From: a virus
Length of the DNA: 64,000 nt
Strand: one strand, 5' to 3'
IMG/VR virus record: IMGVR_UViG_3300021440_000014
Coordinates: 62,001-126,000 of that record
The position numbers and the translations under genes were made by a program. The stretch's first letter is position 1; each line of letters opens with the position of its first letter. Under the pieces are notes generated by a model that saw only the letters and a program-made list of their open reading frames with translations, ran no database searches and was not told the DNA's origin. This document shows, piece after piece, positions 25,393-31,961 of this stretch.

Positions 25393-25668
25393 ATGAAACT
25401 TACACTCTCCTATCTTAAAGCTTCCGAAATCATTGCGGACCGTCACAATCTCAGCGGCTATCAAGTAGAGATTGAGCCTAAGCCTATAATCGAAGGTAGT
25501 CAAACTAAACCTATCTTTCCACTTCACCAATTGATTCTTTTAGTGCGCGGCTATCGCTATCGTGGCGATGAAAAGATTGCAGCTATCAAAGCAGTGCGAG
25601 AATATGGGAATCGGTATGGAGTGTCAATTGGTTTGGCCGACGCAAAGAATTTTGTCGAATCGCTCTAA
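25393..25668 (+). CDS. Protein with ribosomal L7/L12 C-terminal-like domain
   Basis: The last 37 residues (GDEKIAAIKAVREYG, then SIGLADAKNFVESL) follow the L7/L12 C-terminal pattern KIxVIKxVRxxTGLGLKEAKDLVE. The N-terminal 50 residues differ from L7/L12 and lack its dimerisation domain. Phage-encoded L12-type proteins are known and may alter factor recruitment to ribosomes. The early promoter lies directly upstream (-10 TAAGAT). Confidence 0.65.
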   Translation: MKLTLSYLKASEIIADRHNLSGYQVEIEPKPIIEGSQTKPIFPLHQLILLVRGYRYRGDEKIAAIKAVREYGNRYGVSIGLADAKNFVESL

Positions 25669-25712
25669 TTATTTGCCTTGCAATCGACTAAAAATAGTCT
25701 ATCATAATCAAT

Positions 25713-25994
25713 ATGAAAATCAAGGTTGCTCTTACTAAGTCGGATGGGAAGTATTCGCCTAATAGAGATCCTCTTACCGATTGCCTTGTTGCCCGCGCAT
25801 TAAAAAGAGCTTTGAAGCGAGACAAGATTAAGTATTCACGCATTACGGTAGGACTGGTATCTGTAAGGATTGATGATAAGGTAGTTTATCTTAATGATAC
25901 TATCGTAACTCTGATACATAAATGGGGTGAATTTGACGCAATAAGGAAAGATTTTATCCCTCCGCGCATTAGCTTCACTTTGGAATTCAACTAA
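25713..25994 (+). CDS. Hypothetical protein
   Basis: This 93-residue protein begins MKIKVALTKSDGKYSPNRDP, with a basic middle section (ALKRALKRDKIKYSR). The promoter TTGCAATCGACTAAAAATAG ... TATCAT ends 9 bases before the ATG. Confidence 0.6.
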   Translation: MKIKVALTKSDGKYSPNRDPLTDCLVARALKRALKRDKIKYSRITVGLVSVRIDDKVVYLNDTIVTLIHKWGEFDAIRKDFIPPRISFTLEFN

Positions 25995-26171
25995 ATGAAA
26001 AAATGGTTTGCAATCTATCGTGAAACTTACGGCATTACCGTTAAGTATCTAGGCGAATTTGAGACGTGCCCGAATCATTTGGATGAAGGCTATTTGGATA
26101 TCGTCGATGCTTTTGAATTACGGGCTTTCAAAGAGTCTATAATCAATTGTCTTGTGGTTTATGCAGATTAG
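25995..26171 (+). CDS. Hypothetical small protein (58 aa)
   Basis: Starts directly after the upstream stop (TAAATG arrangement) with MKKWFAIYRETYGITVKYLG, so it is translationally coupled. No family is recognised. Confidence 0.55.
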   Translation: MKKWFAIYRETYGITVKYLGEFETCPNHLDEGYLDIVDAFELRAFKESIINCLVVYAD

Positions 26172-26207
26172 TTTGACTTTTCCTAAAAATACCTCATAAT
26201 AACAACG

Positions 26208-26285
26208 ATGAAAACAAAAATGACAATTCGCGCCCGCCGCATTATGTTTGGTTTCTCCCGAATGGTTATCTCTGTCAAACGCTAA
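26208..26285 (+). CDS. Basic micropeptide (25 aa)
   Basis: MKTKMTIRARRIMFGFSRMV and five further residues, highly basic. The early promoter TTGACTTTTCCTAAAAATAC with -10 CATAAT precedes it, and its TAA touches the next ATG, so it leads a small operon. Confidence 0.45.
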   Translation: MKTKMTIRARRIMFGFSRMVISVKR

Positions 26286-26474
26286 ATGAATAAAATCCCG
26301 CTAAAATATATGGAATCAAAACCTGTTCACATTAAAGTCGAGGAAAAGCTGACAAAGAAAGAGTTTCTCGTAATATGGATTTTGCTGGTTATAGCGCGTT
26401 TTCTGTGCGAAGATGAGCAAACCAAGAAAGAGATCGGCGACATTAAGACTCATATTTATTTGCACACTAGATAA
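26286..26474 (+). CDS. Small membrane protein
   Basis: This 62-residue protein has one hydrophobic segment around residues 28-42 (FLVIWILLVIARFL) between charged ends. It is coupled to the micropeptide before it and the membrane peptide after it. Confidence 0.55.
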   Translation: MNKIPLKYMESKPVHIKVEEKLTKKEFLVIWILLVIARFLCEDEQTKKEIGDIKTHIYLHTR

Positions 26475-26475
26475 T

Positions 26476-26541
26476 ATGGGATTCTTTGTTCTCTGTTTAT
26501 TACTTTTGGTAATAGCGTTTTCCTTTTACTTATTTTCTTAA
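26476..26541 (+). CDS. Membrane micropeptide (21 aa)
   Basis: MGFFVLCLLLLVIAFSFYLF is almost wholly hydrophobic and could span the membrane once. It starts 2 bases after the previous stop. Real translation is uncertain. Confidence 0.4.
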   Translation: MGFFVLCLLLLVIAFSFYLFS

Positions 26542-26551
26542 GTATTTATAT

Positions 26552-26628
26552 TGGCCTGTAGCTCAATTGGTTAGAGCAGAGCACTCATAATGCTTTGGTT
26601 CTCGGTTCAAGTCCGAGCAGGCCAACCA
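26552..26628 (+). tRNA. tRNA with CAT anticodon (Met or Ile2)
   Basis: Acceptor TGGCCTG pairs with CAGGCCA; the D-arm is GCTC/GAGC with GG in the loop; the anticodon arm GAGCA-CTCATAA-TGCTT reads CAT; the T-arm CTCGG-TTCAAGT-CCGAG is canonical. CCA is encoded. The acceptor starts with a paired T1-A72, so it is not a typical initiator. It could also be a tRNA-Ile whose C34 is modified to lysidine. Confidence 0.93.
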
Positions 26629-26676
26629 ATTTAAGTTTGACTTCTTAGAAAAAAAATGCTAACATCATAAACACTT

Positions 26677-26753
26677 GCTTCCGTAATTCAATTGGATAGA
26701 AATTTTGCCTTCTAAGCAAAAAGTTATAGGTTCAAATCCTATCGGAAGCACCA
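26677..26753 (+). tRNA. tRNA-Arg (TCT)
   Basis: Acceptor GCTTCCG pairs with CGGAAGC, A73 and CCA are encoded, the anticodon arm TTTGC-CTTCTAA-GCAAA reads TCT, and the T-arm is ATAGG-TTCAAAT-CCTAT. It is preceded by its own TTGACTTCTTAG ... TAACAT promoter. It reads AGA, a frequent codon in AT-rich phage DNA. Confidence 0.93.
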
Positions 26754-26794
26754 ATTTTTCTTTACTTAATCTAAAAAACATATATCATAAAAAT

Positions 26795-26926
26795 ATGAAA
26801 GTAACCTCTGAACCAATTACTGAAAAAGAAGAATTTCCTTTTATTGGCTTCTACACACTTAGCAAAGGGGACGGCTTGTTCTTGTTACAGGATATGGAGC
26901 AAATAAATCTTTCTATAAAGGAATAA
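26795..26926 (+). CDS. Hypothetical small protein (43 aa)
   Basis: I take the ATG at 26795 (MKVTSEPITEKEEFPFIGFY), 8 bases after a TATCATA -10 element, rather than an upstream ATG inside the tRNA-Arg. The protein is acidic, with no known family. Confidence 0.5.
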   Translation: MKVTSEPITEKEEFPFIGFYTLSKGDGLFLLQDMEQINLSIKE

Positions 26927-27033
26927 TGATTACTCCAAGTGATGTTTATAAAGCTTTTGCATATGATAGTGATCATTGGGACAAAAACACAATAAAACGA
27001 TTTAGAGGCAAAATTACAATCGAGTGCCCTTAA
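26926..27033 (+). CDS. Small protein (35 aa)
   Basis: MITPSDVYKAFAYDSDHWDK and 15 further residues. The start overlaps the previous stop (TAATG), indicating translational coupling. Confidence 0.45.
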   Translation: MITPSDVYKAFAYDSDHWDKNTIKRFRGKITIECP

Positions 27034-27107
27034 TTTATATTATTGACTTCACGCAAAAATCTGTTAGATTAGTAACGTTCTTTGATGATTTCTAATTATT
27101 AGGTGTA

Positions 27108-27139
27108 ATAGTAGATATAAGTTAATATCTGCTATTATG
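27108..27139 (+). promoter_or_regulatory. Hairpin bridging ribosome site and start codon
   Basis: AATAGTAGATAT and ATATCTGCTATT form a 12-bp stem with AAGTTA as loop. An AGGTG ribosome-binding sequence sits immediately before the stem and the ATG immediately after it. Folding would bring two distant elements together, as known for some T4 genes, or would block initiation until melted. Confidence 0.6.
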
Positions 27140-27694
27140 CCAATATGTAAAAAATGCAACAACAAGTTTCCGTGTAAAATTACCTTAAATGGTAAAGAAA
27201 AGTTTTTACATACTAGATCTTACTGTTTAGATTGCTCTCCATTAGGTAAAAATCTAGGCTATGATTTAAGAAAAGAATCGAACGATAAGAAATATATTGA
27301 TTTATTCCAAAAAGAAGGAGTAATAAAATGTAGAATATGCGAAAGATCTTATCTAAGGAAAAAGAAAAACAATTTAATATGTTCTACTTGTAGGAATTCT
27401 TATTTTAGATTTAATCAAAGAAATAAAGCGATAGATTCATTAGGCGGGAAATGCTCTAAATGCGACTGCAAAGATAAAGAAGTATTACAGTTCCACCATA
27501 CAGATCCAAATCAAAAAGATTTTAATTTATCTGGCAACTGGTCACAAAAAGAATGGTTGACTTTAGAAAAAGAAATAGTAAAATGTATTTTATTATGTGC
27601 TAACTGCCATTCTAAAGAACATCGAAAAGACTTAACAAAAATCATTGAATTTTATGGGCAAGTGGCGAAGTTGGATGAAACGCAGCAGACTTAA
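27137..27694 (+). CDS. HNH homing-type endonuclease
   Basis: The 185-residue product has N-terminal zinc knuckles (CKKCNNKF, CLDC, CRIC, CSTC) and a C-terminal HNH core: LQFHHTDPNQKDFNL, then LLCANCHSKEHR. Free-standing HNH enzymes nick DNA and spread at intergenic sites, often next to tRNA genes. Its 3' end runs 39 bases into tRNA-Leu, so the last 13 residues are encoded by the tRNA's 5' part. DNA is very AT-rich compared with neighbours, a sign of recent arrival. Confidence 0.85.
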   Translation: MPICKKCNNKFPCKITLNGKEKFLHTRSYCLDCSPLGKNLGYDLRKESNDKKYIDLFQKEGVIKCRICERSYLRKKKNNLICSTCRNSYFRFNQRNKAIDSLGGKCSKCDCKDKEVLQFHHTDPNQKDFNLSGNWSQKEWLTLEKEIVKCILLCANCHSKEHRKDLTKIIEFYGQVAKLDETQQT

Positions 27695-27744
27695 AATCTG
27701 CTACATAAGAAACACCGTGGGTTCGATCCCCACCTTGCCTACCA
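27656..27744 (+). tRNA. tRNA-Leu (TAA)
   Basis: Class II tRNA with acceptor GGGCAAG/CTTGCCT (one G-T pair), D-arm GCG/CGC, anticodon arm GCAGA-CTTAAAA-TCTGC, a 16-base variable arm, T-arm GTGGG-TTCGATC-CCCAC, and encoded CCA. It overlaps the end of the HNH gene. Confidence 0.93.
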
Positions 27745-27755
27745 TTTTAATATTT

Positions 27756-27870
27756 ACCCGTGCTTATGCTAACCGAGAAGACTTTAGGGTCAACAAGTGT
27801 GAGAGAGCACAACTGAACACAAGTAGGTTCCTATCGAAAGGAAACGAGTAGAAGGACTCTCGCAGCGGGT
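27756..27870 (+). ncRNA. X-family structured RNA, copy X1
   Basis: A 115-base element is closed by ACCCG/CGGGT, with an inner GAGAG/CTCTC stem. It shares with the minus-strand element at 51941-52063 the blocks CCCGTGC, AAGTGTGAGAGAGCA and GACTCTC followed by GCGGG. No coding frame fits. It lies between tRNA-Leu and Y1. Function is unknown; the conserved closing stems suggest a stable RNA. Confidence 0.65.
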
Positions 27871-27883
27871 AACTCAATTTAGT

Positions 27884-28004
27884 GGATACGTGGCGGAAAA
27901 TAGACGCAGCATAGTGTATAACTTGCACGGATAAGTAACCTATACTATGACAGAGGGAGAACGTGTATGAACCCTCATGCAAGTGTCAAACCTTGCCGTA
28001 TCCA
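27884..28004 (+). ncRNA. Y-family tRNA-like RNA, copy Y1
   Basis: The ends form a perfect tRNA-type acceptor: GGATACG with CGTATCC, then A, with no CCA. A leucine-type D-arm GCG/CGC and a T-arm GCAAG/CTTGC are present, but the D-loop lacks the usual GG pair and the T-loop is 8 bases. The anticodon arm is an extended stem, CATAGTGTA/TATACTATG, with a 22-base loop, followed by a GAGGG/CCCTC variable arm. Not a translation-competent tRNA by normal rules. Confidence 0.7.
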
Positions 28005-28046
28005 TATTCTATTTGACATTTAGTAAAAATATCATATTCTTTAGAT

Positions 28047-28286
28047 ATGAAATACATAGCTTTTGAATGCAATGGGCAGGTGATGCCAATTCTGTTTGCA
28101 GATCATACGGATCATTCAATGATTGCCCGCTGTGTCAAATCAGAATATCCCGGCTATAAGGTTAAATCCGCTGGTTTTGCGGGGCGCAATGGATCTGTAT
28201 GGGGCGAATCAGTTTCGCTTAGAGTCAAGTCCGATGTCGAAGATGAATTTTACATAAAAAGAATTTTGGGCATTGACATTGATTAA
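28047..28286 (+). CDS. Hypothetical protein
   Basis: This 79-residue protein begins MKYIAFECNGQVMPILFADH. Promoter TTGACATTTAGTAAAAATAT with -10 TATTCT overlaps the 3' flank of Y1. No family is recognised. Confidence 0.6.
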   Translation: MKYIAFECNGQVMPILFADHTDHSMIARCVKSEYPGYKVKSAGFAGRNGSVWGESVSLRVKSDVEDEFYIKRILGIDID

Positions 28287-28311
28287 AAATAAGTTAAACT
28301 CTTTATCTAAC

Positions 28312-28387
28312 GCGCTTATAGCTCAATTGGTAGAGCACGACACTTTTAATGTTGTGGTTTCGGGTTCGAGTCCCGATGGGCGCACCA
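28312..28387 (+). tRNA. tRNA-Lys (TTT)
   Basis: Acceptor GCGCTTA/TGGGCGC includes two G-T pairs; D-arm GCTC/GAGC; anticodon arm CGACA-CTTTTAA-TGTTG; T-arm TCGGG-TTCGAGT-CCCGA; CCA encoded. It has its own TTGACATTGATTAAAAATAA promoter. Confidence 0.93.
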
Positions 28388-28429
28388 ATTTAACATTGAC
28401 TAAAAATAAAAATAAGCTAGGATAGAACT

Positions 28430-28615
28430 ATGGAATTCACTGAAGCTCAAATCAGCAACTTCAAAGCTTACGAAAAAGTCCGTGCGAGCGGCAAATATAA
28501 TATGTTTGATCCTAGAGCTATACGAGCGTCTGGATTGCCTCAGAGCGAATACATTTTCGTTATGGATAATTATACTGCATTGGAAGCGGCGGCAGCAGAA
28601 CAAATAGCTAACTAA
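28430..28615 (+). CDS. Conserved small phage protein
   Basis: This 61-residue protein contains YEKVRASGKYNMFDPRAI and EYIFVMDNYTALE, the signature of a widespread phage/plasmid small protein of unknown function. Its early promoter ends with TAGGAT, 8 bases before the ATG. Confidence 0.7.
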   Translation: MEFTEAQISNFKAYEKVRASGKYNMFDPRAIRASGLPQSEYIFVMDNYTALEAAAAEQIAN

Positions 28616-28623
28616 TTTACTCA

Positions 28624-28794
28624 TAGGTATAATAACAAGCAGTCCCATGCGGGATGAATGACAACCGCCAATCGTCATGGCGACAAATCAGCGGCTCCAT
28701 TATGACGAAAGAATGGAGTAAAGCGGCTTATTGGTCGCGAAAAACACCTAGAGTATGCCGTGAGAGTAAGCCTGATAAGGGAAGAAATCACGGC
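28624..28794 (+). ncRNA. Structured RNA with possible pseudoknot (E2)
   Basis: TAGGT and ACCTA bracket the main part. ATGAC/GTCAT (28658-28662 with 28674-28678) interleaves with CGCC/GGCG (28666-28669 with 28679-28682), an H-type pseudoknot layout. A CTCCATT/AATGGAG hairpin follows, and a final GCCGTGA/TCACGGC stem followed by TAAATTTTC may end transcription. No gene is present in this 220-base gap. The role is unknown. Confidence 0.5.
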
Positions 28795-28837
28795 TAAATT
28801 TTCTTTACTTCTAATAAAAATAACTTAACCTTAAATC

Positions 28838-29104
28838 ATGGCTGAATTATTCAAAGTCTTGTTTGGTCGCTCTAAAAAGAGAATGAAAACCATCATGGTT
28901 GATAAATATCAAAAATGCGAGAATTACGTTCTTGCCCGCAGTAATGTTTTGGGTTTTCATGAAATTGTTAAAGCAGAAAAAGGCGAAGAGACTTGGAGGC
29001 AAAAATCCGCCACTGTAGGCGGCAATCGTTGTGAATCTGTCGGGCGGGTAGGCAAAGGCGCAAGTGGTTATATCTCAAAAAACGGCTTTAATCCTCATAC
29101 TTAA
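28838..29104 (+). CDS. Hypothetical protein
   Basis: This 88-residue basic protein begins MAELFKVLFGRSKKRMKTIM. Promoter TTTACTTCTAATAAAAATAA ends shortly before the ATG. No family is recognised. Confidence 0.6.
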   Translation: MAELFKVLFGRSKKRMKTIMVDKYQKCENYVLARSNVLGFHEIVKAEKGEETWRQKSATVGGNRCESVGRVGKGASGYISKNGFNPHT

Positions 29105-29105
29105 A

Positions 29106-29261
29106 ATGAAATTCGCTCTTTACTTTTTACTTGGAGCAGCTTTAGCTTTAATGGGTTTTCCAATCTTTCCAAAAGAGGGATTCAATATCGTAAATTTTCT
29201 AATACTAATTCTTTGTATGCTTATCCTTAAAATTATTCTCGGCGAGAAAAACGAAGAATAA
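29106..29261 (+). CDS. Small membrane protein (51 aa)
   Basis: I chose the ATG at 29106 (MKFALYFLLGAALALMGFPI), directly after the previous stop. Two hydrophobic segments (residues 3-18 and 28-44) suggest a double-spanning membrane protein. Function is unknown. Confidence 0.6.
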   Translation: MKFALYFLLGAALALMGFPIFPKEGFNIVNFLILILCMLILKIILGEKNEE

Positions 29262-29299
29262 TTTGACTAATCAAAAATAAATGGTATTGTATATCCAAC

Positions 29300-29375
29300 G
29301 AGCGGTAAACAACCCGTAGACGTAAAATTCTAAGGGAACCTGCCCAAATAGCTTTAACGTCATAGTAAAGTAAAT
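29300..29375 (+). ncRNA. R-family small RNA, copy R4
   Basis: Promoter TTGACTAATCAAAAATAAAT ... TATTGTAT precedes GAGCGGTAAACAACCCG, then TAGACG, AAATTCTAAGGGAACC and a GCTTTA ... TAAAG stem. It differs from R1-R3 at paired positions while keeping CGG/CCG, TTC/GAA and CTTTA/TAAAG. No reading frame is present. Confidence 0.75.
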
Positions 29376-29430
29376 AATAAAGTTAAAAAAAGAATTGATT
29401 TTAGTAAAAAATAGATTACTCTTTCCTTAC

Positions 29431-29649
29431 ATGAAAATCAAAAAGATTACCACTGGTTTTGTTATTCAAACTTTCGACACTGATACTGGTAAGTATGTCA
29501 ATCAGGAATTTGTGGCGGGAGATCAAGTTGATTATGAAAATCAAAAGGGCGTAACCCTTGATCCTCTTATGATGGAAAATTTGAATTTCGGCCCCTATGC
29601 CGCAAACGAGCCTTATCTTTCCTTTGATATGGTTCAACCTAAAAACTAA
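29431..29649 (+). CDS. Hypothetical protein
   Basis: I chose the ATG at 29431 (MKIKKITTGFVIQTFDTDTG), because the promoter TTGATTTTAGTAAAAAATAG ends about 10 bases before it and the upstream ATG lies inside that promoter. It encodes 72 acidic residues. DPLMMENLNFGPYAANEPYL resembles a small conserved phage family. Confidence 0.6.
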   Translation: MKIKKITTGFVIQTFDTDTGKYVNQEFVAGDQVDYENQKGVTLDPLMMENLNFGPYAANEPYLSFDMVQPKN

Positions 29650-29684
29650 TTGACTTTTAATAAAAATAATCCATAATAACTTAC

Positions 29685-29909
29685 ATGAACATAATCGTTA
29701 CTAAAATTCACAATAACTCACTTGGCAAAGTTGTTTCCGCAAGCTCTTTTGATGAAGCTAAAGACATTCTGCGCGGCTGGGCAGAGAAACAGTTCCAACG
29801 TCCGCTCACCGATGAGGAGATCGACGACTTGGAAGATGAAATGGAAATTTACGACGATACCGATTCAGATAATATCTATTCTTTTTCGGTAGGCATAGTG
29901 GAAGAATGA
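29685..29909 (+). CDS. Hypothetical acidic protein
   Basis: This 74-residue protein begins MNIIVTKIHNNSLGKVVSAS and is acidic (DEEIDDLEDEMEIYDDTD). Promoter TTGACTTTTAATAAAAATAA with -10 CATAAT is 8 bases from the ATG. Confidence 0.6.
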   Translation: MNIIVTKIHNNSLGKVVSASSFDEAKDILRGWAEKQFQRPLTDEEIDDLEDEMEIYDDTDSDNIYSFSVGIVEE

Positions 29910-29975
29910 ATTGACAATTTCAAAAAATAGATTAGTATTTACCTGTAGCGAAAAACTAACTAAATAAAAAAAAAT

Positions 29976-30968
29976 ATGGCTCATAAAATCAACAAACGCG
30001 ACATTCAAACCGGACTCACTCAAGCGTGGCATGGCAAGACTAACCTTGTGGAAAAGATTACCCGCGAGAATAGCGGCATCGTTTATCCCATGAGCAAGCA
30101 ACCTCTCTTGCTTCCCAACAAGACAGAAACGGAACATTTTGCAATCGTTAGCGACGACGACGGTTTGCCAATTGGTAATCCTGTTAAAAAGGGTTACAAG
30201 CTCATTACTAATGAGCAGATGCTTGACATTATCGACAAAACCATTGCCGGAACAAGTCACCAAATTGTTTCCATCGGTTCCGTTAGTAATCGCGAGAAAG
30301 TTTTCGCCTCGATTAAGGTATCAGATGATTTCATCGCGGCGGGACGCAAGACAGAGAATACCCTAAACATTCTTTGGGGTCATGGCGGTGTGTTCAGCGT
30401 CATGGGTCGTTCTAGCTTTACTGTCGTCGTTTGCGCGAATACCTTTCAAATGGCTTTGGTTACGGGCGGAAAAGATTTTGCCTTTCGCATGAAGCATACC
30501 GGCAACGCTGTATTGAAACTGGATAACTTCTCAGAAGCTCTCGATTCACATTACGGCGTAGTTGCTGAATTCCGCGCAGCAATGGAAGAGTTTTCTAATA
30601 CTTCCATTTCTAAAGTTGATGCAAAACGCGCAATTGCAGGCTTTCTTGTCGAAGACGAAAAGCTTAATCAAATGCAGAAATTGCCTACTCGAACAACTAA
30701 CGTCATTGAGCGCGTCAATCAGTTGTTTACTGGTGGTCCCGGTAACAAGGGCGAAAATCTTGCTGACTTGTTCAATGGTTTTACTGATTACTATACCCAT
30801 GAAAGCTCTGGAATTGGTAGTGGCGGGAAAGATAACTGGAAACAGTTTGAATCATCGGAATTCGGAAGCGCGAATCGTAAGAAAATGGAAGTCTTCGATC
30901 TTCTCTCTGATTCCGATGCTTTTAATAAGACACTTGTGCGCGGCGACAAGGTTTTGCAGCTAATGTAA
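29976..30968 (+). CDS. DUF932 (phage/plasmid-like TIGR03299) protein
   Basis: This 330-residue protein shows the DUF932 pattern: HGKTNLVEKI, then FAIVSDDDGLPIG, GYKLITNEQM and MGRSSFTVVVCANTFQMAL. The family is widespread on phages and plasmids and its activity is unknown. A long A-rich leader precedes the ATG. One of the largest genes of this early region, suggesting an important takeover role. Confidence 0.8.
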   Translation: MAHKINKRDIQTGLTQAWHGKTNLVEKITRENSGIVYPMSKQPLLLPNKTETEHFAIVSDDDGLPIGNPVKKGYKLITNEQMLDIIDKTIAGTSHQIVSIGSVSNREKVFASIKVSDDFIAAGRKTENTLNILWGHGGVFSVMGRSSFTVVVCANTFQMALVTGGKDFAFRMKHTGNAVLKLDNFSEALDSHYGVVAEFRAAMEEFSNTSISKVDAKRAIAGFLVEDEKLNQMQKLPTRTTNVIERVNQLFTGGPGNKGENLADLFNGFTDYYTHESSGIGSGGKDNWKQFESSEFGSANRKKMEVFDLLSDSDAFNKTLVRGDKVLQLM

Positions 30969-31037
30969 AAACAAAATGGGGAAGTAACTAACCCATTTGA
31001 TTCTTTACTTTCTATAAAAATGAAATAGAATTTAGGT

Positions 31038-31352
31038 ATGCAAACGGAACCAGATATTCTTACAGAACATTACGGAGTATCTCAAGGGTATGATATACCT
31101 AGATTTAGATCGACATTAAATTCCTCATGCGTCAATTTTATTAAATGGCAGGAAAAGCGTTTAGACGCGAATTGCAGCAAAGTATGGTGGCAAAAAAATA
31201 GATTAGGCGAAACTTTTTTATTCGGCAAATTCAATTGCAAAGATAAAAGCTGGATACCTGTTACGCTTGCTTATTATTACCCGAATGTAGGTTTCGTCAC
31301 TCAAAGACGGGAAGTTATAGAATTTAGATTAGCCCATAACCCTTTTGATTAA
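31038..31352 (+). CDS. Hypothetical protein
   Basis: This 104-residue protein begins MQTEPDILTEHYGVSQGYDI. Promoter TTTACTTTCTATAAAAATGA with -10 TAGAAT ends 8 bases before the ATG. No family is recognised. Confidence 0.6.
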   Translation: MQTEPDILTEHYGVSQGYDIPRFRSTLNSSCVNFIKWQEKRLDANCSKVWWQKNRLGETFLFGKFNCKDKSWIPVTLAYYYPNVGFVTQRREVIEFRLAHNPFD

Positions 31353-31356
31353 AAAT

Positions 31357-31509
31357 ATGTATTTCGGCCTAACACATTGGAAAGGTGACTTGTTCGATAT
31401 GTTCTTTTGCAGTGATATTTCCTTCCATACTTGGAATAAAGAAATCATTTCTGAACCCTTCATTGAGATTCCTTATTGGGAAATTGGACAATTGCTAGGA
31501 GGTAATTGA
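31357..31509 (+). CDS. Hypothetical small protein (50 aa)
   Basis: MYFGLTHWKGDLFDMFFCSD and 30 further residues, aromatic-rich and acidic. It starts 4 bases after the previous stop, so it is co-transcribed. An AGGAGGT near its end may mark nothing more than coding sequence. Confidence 0.5.
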   Translation: MYFGLTHWKGDLFDMFFCSDISFHTWNKEIISEPFIEIPYWEIGQLLGGN

Positions 31510-31556
31510 CAAAACAGAAAAACCTGCTAAAGTATAAGGGTAGCAGATAGTTAAAT

Positions 31557-31635
31557 GCGCCATTAGCTCATCGTAGGTTAGAGCAGTCTCTTTATAAGGG
31601 TCAGGTGGATCGTTCAAGCCGATCATGGCGTACCA
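31557..31635 (+). tRNA. tRNA-Ile (TAT)
   Basis: Acceptor GCGCCAT/ATGGCGT, D-arm GCTC/GAGC, anticodon loop TTTATAA giving TAT, T-arm GATCG-TTCAAGC-CGATC, CCA encoded. The anticodon stem GTCTC/GGGTC has a T-T mismatch and the D-loop is long, so it may be somewhat degenerate. A strong terminator follows. Confidence 0.85.
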
Positions 31636-31640
31636 ATTTT

Positions 31641-31710
31641 GCCGGTAGATTATAGAAAAAAGGGGGTAGGTGTTTCATTCATTACCTATAGTTTACCGGC
31701 TTTCTTTTTT
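31641..31710 (+). terminator. Terminator after tRNA-Ile
   Basis: GCCGGTA and TACCGGC pair, with TATAG/CTATA extending the stem, followed by TTTCTTTTTTTT. It ends the tRNA transcript. Confidence 0.75.
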
Positions 31711-31715
31711 TTATT

Positions 31716-31928
31716 ATGCAAATTAAAAAAGTTCTAATTTTAAATAGATGGGATTTCGATTTTGAGAAAAAGGAATTTAAAAATCTTTCCGTTGGCTTAC
31801 TTAATGCTGTGGATAGAGTCGAATATGATAACGGCGATACGCATATTCTACTTGACTATAAAATAAACGTATTTTCTACTCAGGAAAAATTTAATGCAAA
31901 AATGAAAGAATTGCGTTTAATGAATTGA
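31716..31928 (+). CDS. Hypothetical protein
   Basis: This 70-residue protein begins MQIKKVLILNRWDFDFEKKE. It lies just after the tRNA terminator with no obvious own promoter, so read-through may supply it. No family is recognised. Confidence 0.55.
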   Translation: MQIKKVLILNRWDFDFEKKEFKNLSVGLLNAVDRVEYDNGDTHILLDYKINVFSTQEKFNAKMKELRLMN

Positions 31929-31961
31929 CTTTTAATAAAAATAGAATAGGATTGTCTCGTA

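Noticed and set aside
26552-26628. Initiator tRNA-Met
   Set aside because: The first acceptor pair is T-A and the anticodon stem lacks the three G-C pairs of initiators, so elongator Met or Ile2 is more likely.
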